A DNA stretch of 64,000 bases, taken from Pseudoalteromonas rubra. Its GTDB lineage: Bacteria; Pseudomonadota; Gammaproteobacteria; Enterobacterales; Alteromonadaceae. The position numbers and the translations under genes are program-made. The notes below the pieces were generated by a model. It saw nothing but the letters and a program-made list of their open reading frames with translations. It made no database searches and had not been told where the DNA came from. The stretch spans positions 3,789,501 to 3,853,500 of the forward strand of contig NZ_CP013611.1 in NCBI RefSeq assembly GCF_001482385.1, in the 5' to 3' direction. Numbering within the stretch: position 1 is the first letter of the stretch; each line of letters opens with the position of its first letter. Shown piece after piece: positions 52,383 to 59,647 of the stretch.

Positions 52383-52431
52383 GATTTTTGATTTTTGATT
52401 TTTGATTTTTGATTTTTGATTTTTGATTTTT
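52383..52431. repeat. Seven tandem copies of GATTTTT
   Basis: A perfect 7-bp microsatellite in T-rich DNA, about 365 bases before the second peptide gene. The unit is not a multiple of three and is outside any gene I accept. Confidence 0.95.
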
Positions 52432-52795
52432 GGTTTGTCTTTGTGTGGAGAGTTAATTCTGGTTTCTTCGGTTTTTTAAATCATAGGTTTTCTTTGTTTT
52501 TAACTGGTTTTTTATGCTTGCTTACTCTCGTTGTTTTTTGTTTTTTCGCGTTTTTATGTGTGATTTTTCTGCTTTTTTTTCATTGTTGGTCAATACAAAG
52601 CTTACTATGCGGAAAGGTCTGGGTAATAAGTTTTTTTATCTAATTGAATCAGTGTTTTATGTTAAGTTGTTATCTCTAAGAATAATGTTTCATAACTAGG
52701 TTTTTTAGCATCTCTGGTCAATGATAGTTGCATCACTACAACGGTGCTTCACTTTTAAAAATTAATTAGATAAACATTAAATAGAGATTGTCACG

Positions 52796-52942
52796 ATGCT
52801 TAAACTTAAAACAAAAAAACTAAAAAAACTTACTAATAAAGAAATTAAAGATAATCGCCAAACAAAGTTTATTGCAGGTGGAACAGATACACATAGCATT
52901 ACTCAGGTAGGATTTATTAACCCTAAAAACATCACTGGTTAA
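52796..52942 (+). CDS. Putative double-glycine leader peptide B (RiPP/bacteriocin-like precursor)
   Basis: 48 residues. The leader is MLKLKTKKLKKLTNKEIK, the GG lies at residues 28-29 (TKFIAGG), and the 19-residue tail is TDTHSITQVGFINPKNITG. It is paralogous to peptide A with identical layout. The gene is much more AT-rich (AAA, ACT, ATT codons) than peptide A and than the housekeeping genes. The ribosome site is weak (AGAGA). The adaptor-like gene starts 35 bases later, so the two are probably co-transcribed. A class with serine/threonine-rich cores could be dehydrated or left unmodified; nothing here decides this. Confidence 0.75.
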   Translation: MLKLKTKKLKKLTNKEIKDNRQTKFIAGGTDTHSITQVGFINPKNITG

Positions 52943-52977
52943 TTAGAGTATAAAGCGTAACAGGAGTTGATAAATTG

Positions 52978-53532
52978 ATGGGATCCTATCTTGTATTAGC
53001 AATGGGGGCCGGATTACAGTCTGTTTCAGGTAATCTCGTATTGCAAGAGCCAGCCAGTGAGTACCATTACTCCAGGGAGAATGGGCGTGTTGTCGAGTTG
53101 GCTATTGAGGTTGGCAGTGAAGTAGCCAAGAAAAAGATGATGCTTCAATATGTCTCTGAGGATAGCAAAAAAACGAAAGCGCTGATCTCTAACGAAAACG
53201 GGTACGTTGACTATATAAATCCTAATGCCGTACCCGGTAACGTGTTCGAACCCGGCGAGTTGTTGCTGAGAGTGCAAAGCAACCGCGTTTTTGGTGCTCA
53301 TTACTTTGAACAGCAAGAAATTGATATTATGAAGTTTGCCCAGGAGATACAGGCAAAGACTCGCTTATGGTTGTGCTCGGATGAACGACCTATTGAGGTC
53401 AGGGTGGACGATATTGCAAAAAACAGCCTGCTGGTCTCAATGAAGCTAAAGAAAGAAGAATATAGTCAGCTACAGCATACCATCAGCGAGGGCAGTATTG
53501 CTCTGCATCAGTCAATGCAGGCTTGTTTATAA
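52978..53532 (+). CDS. Biotin/lipoyl-like (HlyD-type) domain protein next to peptide B
   Basis: 184 residues from ATG 52978, with AGGAG upstream (a TTG one codon earlier is also possible). Residues about 25-100 form a barrel-sandwich: the NGRVVELAIEVGSEVAKKK strand pair and ISNENGYVDYINPNAVPGNV, then FEPGELLLRVQ, the two half-motifs seen in membrane-fusion (HlyD) proteins and lipoyl carriers. The usual coiled-coil hairpin between the halves is missing, and so is a clear N-terminal anchor. No DKA lysine is seen. I infer a reduced export adaptor serving the peptides; an accessory carrier protein is the alternative. Confidence 0.68.
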   Translation: MGSYLVLAMGAGLQSVSGNLVLQEPASEYHYSRENGRVVELAIEVGSEVAKKKMMLQYVSEDSKKTKALISNENGYVDYINPNAVPGNVFEPGELLLRVQSNRVFGAHYFEQQEIDIMKFAQEIQAKTRLWLCSDERPIEVRVDDIAKNSLLVSMKLKKEEYSQLQHTISEGSIALHQSMQACL

Positions 53533-54728
53533 CCCCTTTTCCCCTTAGGTATGACTCTGTAGCAGCTAACGCATGTACTGCCAGTATGCCGTTCATAAAG
53601 CCATTTTCACGTGCATTCGTGCTTCTCATATGGATTCACTTTTAAGCCGTGGGTCCTTTTCCCTTTTGACAACCTATGTTGATTTGAATAAATCGAACCG
53701 ACAGGGCAGTGAGCGCGTAAGTAAAGTCGGAAACGTTTGTATCTGTCAAGACGAGTGGCTTAGTGCCTGTGCCTGGCCTCATTCGTTGTTGTCTAACCGA
53801 ATCACCAATCCAACCGAATTACCAATCCAACCGAATTACCAATCCAACCGAATTACCAATCCAACCGAATTACCAATCCAACCGAATTACCAATTCAACC
53901 GAAGTACCAATCCAACCGAAGTACCAATCCAACCGAAGTACCAATCCAACCGAATTACCAATCCAACTGAATTACCAATCCAACTGAATTACCAATCCAA
54001 CCGAAGTACCAATCCAGCCGAAGTACCAATCCAATCGAAGTATCAATCCAAACGAAGTACCAATCCAAACGAAGTACCAATCCAAACGAAGTACCAATCC
54101 AAACGAAGTACCAATCCAAACGAAGTATCAATCCAAACGAAGTACCTACCCAACCAGATCTTTGGCAGTCAATCCATTCGATTTTCCACTTAGTGCAGTG
54201 AAACGTACTTTGCTCACATCATTATCTCGTATGCGCATGCTGCCATTGGATTGTTGATGTGGGTATGTTCGGTTGACCGATGTTTGCAATACGTTGATTT
54301 TCCAGAGCCAGCGCTCAGCTTTGCAATTGCCGTTCACATCACCTTGGCTAACTCGGATTTTTAATTATCACAGTTAGCGAGTTTCCCTCATATCACTATG
54401 CGGGTTGATTTGACTTTACTGACAAGTGCATTTTGACAGTGTCCCGTGCTCGAAAGGTCAGAATTGATGGCGCAGCCTGAGTGTATGTAAAGTGGGAAAA
54501 TTAGTAGCAAATAAGGTGTGATGCACAGACGTTACGGGACCCTCCGCAGGGTGGTATTAATCAATATATAGCCGGTATTTCGCAATAATGTAGTTAGTTA
54601 TGCTATTGTTTTAAAAGGTTATATTTGTTTTTTCTGTGATTTGATTGCACATGTTTGCTGGGGCAATATGAGTTCCATCAAATGAACGAACATTCTCTGC
54701 TTACCTGGTGCAAATTGAGGAGCTAACA
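53533..54728. other. Non-coding stretch with second minisatellite
   Basis: About 1.2 kb. The minisatellite at 53795-54151 dominates. A small hairpin, ACCCT/AGGGT (near 54540-54553), and AT-rich DNA lead to the LuxR gene. No gene was recognised; the open frame across the array is an artefact of the repeat. Confidence 0.6.
53795..54151. repeat. 17-bp minisatellite, 21 units
   Basis: Exactly 21 units of 17 bases. Early units read AACCGAATTACCAATCC; later ones drift to AACCGAAGTACCAATCC and AAACGAAGTACCAATCC in a left-to-right gradient. Some copies contain CTGAATTACC, the same core as the array at 51721-51974. Confidence 0.97.
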
Positions 54729-55406
54729 ATGCAACAAAATACGACCCTTGGCCTGTTTGATACGCAACACGAAATAAAACAGATGATTGCTAAATTCGAG
54801 GAAGTAAACATCGCCGAAGAGCTAACAAATACATTGAAGTCCATTTCAAAGGAGTCAGGCTATAACTGCCTCGGCTTTATCGACTTTTGCCCGGTATCTG
54901 CATCTTCATATGAAGAAAAGGTTTATGGTGAGATTTCTGCTCAGTTGGCAGATGAAATGTCAGATACTGCGATTTATGAGCATTGTAAGTCAGGTATTCG
55001 CTTGCTGCCGCTACACAGCATACTCAATCATAGTAGCGAGCAAGGTCAGGTGTATGTGATGCCTATGCGCGGTGTGACAGGTATTTATGGGGGCTTAGTG
55101 TTCGATATTCCTGAAAGCTTTTGCCAGCAGAAGAGCATTGAATTTGTCGACTGGTGCTGGACGATTATCTCACCTTACTTGCTTCAGGCCGCGCTGCGCT
55201 GCAGGGATAAAAAGTTACATATTACAAAACGGGAAAAAGACTGCTTAATGTGGGCTTGTGAAGGTAAAACATCATGGGAAATTAGTCAGATACTAGGTAT
55301 CTCTGAACGTACAGTTAATTTCCATCTGTCTAATTGCATTGTGAAAACAGATAGCACAAACAGGCAGCAGGCGATCGTAAAGTGCATTATCAACAACCTG
55401 ATCTAA
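54729..55406 (+). CDS. LuxR-family transcriptional regulator
   Basis: 225 residues from ATG 54729, with GAGGAG eight bases upstream. The C-terminal LuxR helix-turn-helix (about 160-220) reads ITKREKDCLMWACEGKTSWE and ISERTVNFHLSN. The N-terminal part (about 20-140) looks like an autoinducer-binding fold, with MPMRGVTGIYGGLVF matching the end of that domain. No luxI gene is adjacent, so it is a LuxR solo or a sensor of another ligand. It stands between the peptide island and the NRPS genes and could control either. Confidence 0.88.
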   Translation: MQQNTTLGLFDTQHEIKQMIAKFEEVNIAEELTNTLKSISKESGYNCLGFIDFCPVSASSYEEKVYGEISAQLADEMSDTAIYEHCKSGIRLLPLHSILNHSSEQGQVYVMPMRGVTGIYGGLVFDIPESFCQQKSIEFVDWCWTIISPYLLQAALRCRDKKLHITKREKDCLMWACEGKTSWEISQILGISERTVNFHLSNCIVKTDSTNRQQAIVKCIINNLI

Positions 55407-55483
55407 TTACGATGACTGGCGAGTGTCATGATGTTGCTTATCAAAGTTCCTGGCTGGGGAGGTGTCCTCCCCGGTATGTCAGA

Positions 55484-57619
55484 TTATTCAGGTGGGGTGA
55501 TTTGTGCTTTGACCAGCTGATTTTCAACGACTTCAATTATGTCTAGGTAAAGCGCATTGGTTTTTTTAGAAAAACTGATTCTGTCTATGACGTAGCTGGA
55601 ACTGTCAATTTTGTATATTTCCTGCCTGGGCTCTGGATGGCCAAAATTAATTTTAAAGACGGTTTCACCGTCCGAGTGATACAAGGACCCGTTACCCGCA
55701 GCAATCGAGTGCTTATATTTGGCTTTTGACAGCTCAATTCTGTCAGTCTTTTCACCTGTATTGATATTGTATAAAGATACCTCATCATGCGATGACAAAC
55801 TCGCATAAAACTGACTATCAAGTTGTCCAAACCACAATGGCCGTTCAATCGGCAATGGAATGCTTTTGTCCGAATCCAGAGAGTGCATAAAAGCTTTTCC
55901 TCTCAATGTTCTTGCATCCACAACGGTATACCCGATGTTATTCTCGCCAAGGTATTCAGCCGACACTATGGTGCCGTCAACCTTGATAGAGCCAGTAAGC
56001 GTCAGGGTGCTGCTATCATAGGTTTCTAGCCTATCCTTGTAGTGGAGCAATAATTCTTGTCTTTGCGCACTATAATGAATTGATTCATAAGTCGACGCCT
56101 TAAGCGAAAGCGGTTCGTGCCGGCCATTGGGCAAAGTGCGGTAAATGGATCGCAGTCCGCCTTCCTGACGCAAAAAAATCACACTGTCTTCAAAATCTGA
56201 AGCCTGCACGTCATCATATTCACTTTTAACTATCGGCTGCAGCTCGCCGCCCCCTGTACTTAATTTATATATATCCTGTAAAAATGGATAGGTCACTGCA
56301 AGTAAGGCATCGTGGGATAGCGGCTGATTACTGGCGTATTTAACATTATTAGGCAATTTAACCGCTGAGGTAATGGTTTTCTTATCGAGTGAATAAGTAA
56401 ACAAAATGTTTTCAACATTATCCAACCAAATCAACGAGTTAATCTTCTTTTCATAAGATAATGTCCAGATCCGGTTATCAGTGTCATGTAGTTTGACCTG
56501 ATTACCACCGTCCAGGTCCGTCATGTATAGCTCACTGCCCTGATAGTGATGTCTCTCAAAAATAATAACTTCTATATCAGGGATATAAGTCAGAAACCTA
56601 TCTCCATATGAATTCAAATTTGGTGACGTAATTTGAAATTCCTGGCCTGTTTCTAAGTCACGGCTGGCAAGCGCGGCGAGTTCATCTCTGTCGCGATAAC
56701 CGCTCTTTGAGTAAATTAGTCTGCCATCGCTGACACCTGCACCAGTGAAACCTTGCAAGCTACAGTCAAACAGATATTTATTTGTACCGTCAAAGCTTGT
56801 GTTGATCAGCCACACTTCGCATTGTTCATTGTTAATGGCCCGATAGAACACTTTATTTGAATCTGCCGACCAGCCGATTGGGAAGTAGTTCGTTCCTTCT
56901 TCTGCCAGGCGCTTTTCGTGACCTGTTTGCAGCGTTTTTACCACCAGAGAATAATTCTGGCTATTTTTTTGGATAATTGAGAAGGCAACAAAGTTTTTGT
57001 TGGGAGAGATATTAGGCCTGGTATACCTGCCGTTGACCCATGACAAGACCGTTTCCTGTACTTGCTTTTCTATGGGGCTTACGGACGCGTCGCTCAGCGC
57101 ATTGTCTTGATTAATAAATGCCAGGCTAATACCAGCTGCCAGAGTACTGATAACAGCACCTAAAACCCAGGGGGCTTTCTTCCGCTTTACTGGCTGTTCT
57201 AGCGGTGTTGTTTTAGGTGTTAATTCGGTTGTAACCGCAGGACTGGGCTTAGCTTTGTCTGCGGATTCAGTTTTGTGGTACTCAACAAGTGGCTCTATGG
57301 CTAAGCTGTAGCCTTTTCTATAGTGAGTTTTAACGATAATGCCCTTTTGGTTCTCAGATTTCAGGGTTTTTCTGAGTTCAGAGATGGCCCGATTTATTGC
57401 ATTATCATCAACATACTTTTGGCACCAGACATCGTCCACCAGATTTTGTCGGGTGATGATAGTGTCTGAATTTAAGATCAAATAACTAATGATGCGAAAC
57501 AGCAGCGGTTCGAGTTCTTTCTCGATGTCGCCGTCAGTGAGCACCTGCCGCTTTGGGTCAAGTTTCCAGGATCCAAGTGTGATCGATTTAACTGTTCTAG
57601 AGAAGCTGACTTCGTTCAT
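55484..57619 (-). CDS. CadC/ToxR-like membrane regulator with periplasmic beta-propeller
   Basis: 711 residues. An OmpR-type winged helix (about 15-110) with LEPLLFRIISYLILNSD and DNAINRAISELRKTLK, a proline/threonine-rich linker, one membrane helix (about 150-170, WVLGAVISTLAAGISLAF) and a large periplasmic part (190-711) of TolB/PD40-like repeats (NPxFSPxG-like turns; repeated strand pattern). Such proteins sense a periplasmic signal and act directly on DNA. The target is unknown; the LuxR gene lies next to it, convergent. Confidence 0.85.
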   Translation of the reverse strand: MNEVSFSRTVKSITLGSWKLDPKRQVLTDGDIEKELEPLLFRIISYLILNSDTIITRQNLVDDVWCQKYVDDNAINRAISELRKTLKSENQKGIIVKTHYRKGYSLAIEPLVEYHKTESADKAKPSPAVTTELTPKTTPLEQPVKRKKAPWVLGAVISTLAAGISLAFINQDNALSDASVSPIEKQVQETVLSWVNGRYTRPNISPNKNFVAFSIIQKNSQNYSLVVKTLQTGHEKRLAEEGTNYFPIGWSADSNKVFYRAINNEQCEVWLINTSFDGTNKYLFDCSLQGFTGAGVSDGRLIYSKSGYRDRDELAALASRDLETGQEFQITSPNLNSYGDRFLTYIPDIEVIIFERHHYQGSELYMTDLDGGNQVKLHDTDNRIWTLSYEKKINSLIWLDNVENILFTYSLDKKTITSAVKLPNNVKYASNQPLSHDALLAVTYPFLQDIYKLSTGGGELQPIVKSEYDDVQASDFEDSVIFLRQEGGLRSIYRTLPNGRHEPLSLKASTYESIHYSAQRQELLLHYKDRLETYDSSTLTLTGSIKVDGTIVSAEYLGENNIGYTVVDARTLRGKAFMHSLDSDKSIPLPIERPLWFGQLDSQFYASLSSHDEVSLYNINTGEKTDRIELSKAKYKHSIAAGNGSLYHSDGETVFKINFGHPEPRQEIYKIDSSSYVIDRISFSKKTNALYLDIIEVVENQLVKAQITPPE

Positions 57620-58029
57620 TGTCCTGAATTTGTTGTTATTAGGAATATGTCAAGCGTTCAGACTATATCTATAGTCATTTAAAAACTCAACAGAAAGATG
57701 GGAAGGCTTTTTTAATTTACAAGTGTTTTTTTCATTGTAGACCAATGTTAAAAAAGTGAGAAAGTAAAGAGGGGTTTTCTTAAGTTGTTGATTGATAGGT
57801 GATTGTTCTGTTTTTTTGAATGGAATGGTGGACACCGTGCGTGTGACGTTGAATATATAATTTCTTACAATATCGGTATGGGGTAGGCTCGAAGGCCGCT
57901 AAACGACCATCAGTATTTAACAAAGCCAGAGGTAACTATTGCGATACACGAATCATTCTATGCTTGAAAAATCGCCCGTCAGCAACGTCACGTCTGTCGC
58001 AGGGTGAGTCATTACATGCCCCTGTATGT
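57620..58029. other. Intergenic region, no gene seen
   Basis: 410 bases upstream of the CadC-like gene and downstream of the ParB-like gene. AT-rich at 57640-57870. It should contain the CadC-like promoter. No repeat or RNA gene was recognised. Confidence 0.5.
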
Positions 58030-59124
58030 TCAGTTGTCAGTGCCCTTACTTTTATTGTCGAGTACTTCAATGACTTTAGCCAGGGTGTCCGTCACGGCTT
58101 TTCGATTACCCCAGTCTACAGCCTGCCAATCTACCTCATCCACTAATTCTGTAATGTTGTGAGTCAGGAGCATTTTAATTGTTTCCACATGCTGAATGGG
58201 TTTCACTCTGAAAGCCTTTGTCTTAGGTTTGGTCGTTAACTTTTGTCCCGTGAGTTTGGCATGGATCCGTTTATTGATCTCGGCTTTGTCTGTTACGGTT
58301 AGCAGGGTTTTATCAAACTCGCTGTAATAGTCATTCTCAACCTGTTTAACGACTTTTTTAACGTTGATAAAAGGCATCGTGACCAGCCCCTGTTCATAGG
58401 CCTGAATGACACATTTATAGCGGGTAAGGACATTGTAGTTATCAAAGCTCCCCATGGAGATACCTAAATTGGCCGCCATTTCTTTAACGGTTAGCTTTTT
58501 CTCACCGACTTTTAATCTGGCCTGGCTGAGGCTTTCTAATTCCTGCATCGCGCTGAGAAAAGCTTGCAGCTTGCCATATTGTGGCAGGTCGTCTCTGCTG
58601 GCATTTTCCTGAAACTGTTTCACTTTCGATAGCAGTGGTTTGGCGTCATATACCTTGAACTGAGCGCTTGAGTCATAGCCATTGCTGTAAACCATAGCAA
58701 AGAAACGTCGATGTCCGGTTAGTATTTGATACTGGCCGTCTTCTAAAGGATAGACTGTCGGCACTTGAATAACCTCGGCAACAGAGATGTTTTCAGCCAG
58801 TTCAAGTACGGATTCCAGTGTTTGGTTCGCTTTTTTCCACTGCGCTGTGCCATACGCAAAGCAGTTTACAATACAGTTCTTTCCTATTAGTACATGATCA
58901 TTTGCATCGTACATTTCAACTAGCTGGTTCTTGGTGAGCCAACGTGACGTGAATTGTCTTGCATGATCATCTTCCATGAACTTGGCTGGCAGAAATCGTG
59001 CATTGTGTGGATCGGGCGTTACAGAGGATAAGAATAAAGAGGTGTACTCAAATGTTTCAGAATTCAGCCCTTTTCGACTGTTCACGTTAGCCAGCATCAA
59101 CTGATCTAATTTTAGCTTATTCAT
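58030..59124 (-). CDS. ParB-like nuclease/partition-domain protein, orphan
   Basis: 364 residues. The ParB N-terminal core is recognisable: ILTGHRRFFAMVY (about 133-145) is the GxRRxxA CTP-binding box, preceded by the VPTVYPLEDG strand. A helix-turn-helix follows at about 213-240 (LTVKEMAANLGISMGSFDNY). The C-terminal 110 residues are basic and then acidic. There is no parA nearby and no parS-like array was noticed. Such lone ParB-like proteins are frequent on plasmids and integrative elements, which makes a mobile origin possible. Confidence 0.75.
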   Translation of the reverse strand: MNKLKLDQLMLANVNSRKGLNSETFEYTSLFLSSVTPDPHNARFLPAKFMEDDHARQFTSRWLTKNQLVEMYDANDHVLIGKNCIVNCFAYGTAQWKKANQTLESVLELAENISVAEVIQVPTVYPLEDGQYQILTGHRRFFAMVYSNGYDSSAQFKVYDAKPLLSKVKQFQENASRDDLPQYGKLQAFLSAMQELESLSQARLKVGEKKLTVKEMAANLGISMGSFDNYNVLTRYKCVIQAYEQGLVTMPFINVKKVVKQVENDYYSEFDKTLLTVTDKAEINKRIHAKLTGQKLTTKPKTKAFRVKPIQHVETIKMLLTHNITELVDEVDWQAVDWGNRKAVTDTLAKVIEVLDNKSKGTDN

Positions 59125-59325
59125 AGGGTTAGGAACCTTTTACTGCACTTAAGGTTAGTGGTGAACACCTTAGTTGGTAGATCTAACAGGTATACACTCA
59201 AGGGTTATCGATGCACCATGTGAACCATACTAAGTAATCGCTCTGGTGTGAAGTCTTAAATCGACGCACAGCACAGCACAGCAGAATAAATTTAAAGCGC
59301 AGTTTACAAGCGGTGGAGTGAAGGT

Positions 59326-59520
59326 ATGAATATTGATTTGAGCATCATTGAATGGGCGTTTGAGAAGGGATACAACCTGGGCTCTGCAGATATGAGAGAG
59401 GGCGTTTATATCTCAGAGGAGGGCAGACGCTCTCTGTTAATGGCTGACATTAAGGCATTTGTGGAAAGCCATCAGGTGATTGCCACAGAGCAGGAAGGCC
59501 TTGCCTCAAGCCTGAATTGA
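59326..59520 (+). CDS. Small protein, function unknown
   Basis: 64 residues from ATG 59326 with GGAG eight bases upstream. Begins MNIDLSIIEWAFEKGYNLG and is acidic. It has no cysteine cluster, no signal peptide and no match I recognise. It is divergent from the ParB-like gene and 127 bases before the acylase gene. Confidence 0.55.
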   Translation: MNIDLSIIEWAFEKGYNLGSADMREGVYISEEGRRSLLMADIKAFVESHQVIATEQEGLASSLN

Positions 59521-59647
59521 CAATGACTGCACGCTGACGCATATCCGGTCGATGTCAGCGTGAGACTCATTCCGACCTTAAACCTTGTTTTAATCAGTAG
59601 CAATGATCTCATGCATGAGATCTCAAACTTCTGTTGGTAGTGAATAC

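Larger units (their letters stand above)
51346..52795. other. Repeat-rich non-coding stretch with peptide remnants
   Basis: About 1.45 kb between the two peptide genes. It holds out-of-frame cysteine-containing remnants (51345-51516), a 17-bp minisatellite (51721-51974), a 7-bp repeat (52383-52431) and very T-rich DNA (52320-52700). I see no intact gene. Confidence 0.6.

Noticed and set aside
52416..52643. 75-codon hydrophobic frame in T-rich DNA
   Set aside because: Poly-Phe/Leu content is what T-rich DNA yields by chance, and there is no ribosome site.
53573..54193. 206-codon frame through the second minisatellite
   Set aside because: Most of it is the 17-bp repeat read in rotating frames (17-residue period); no start signal and no domain.
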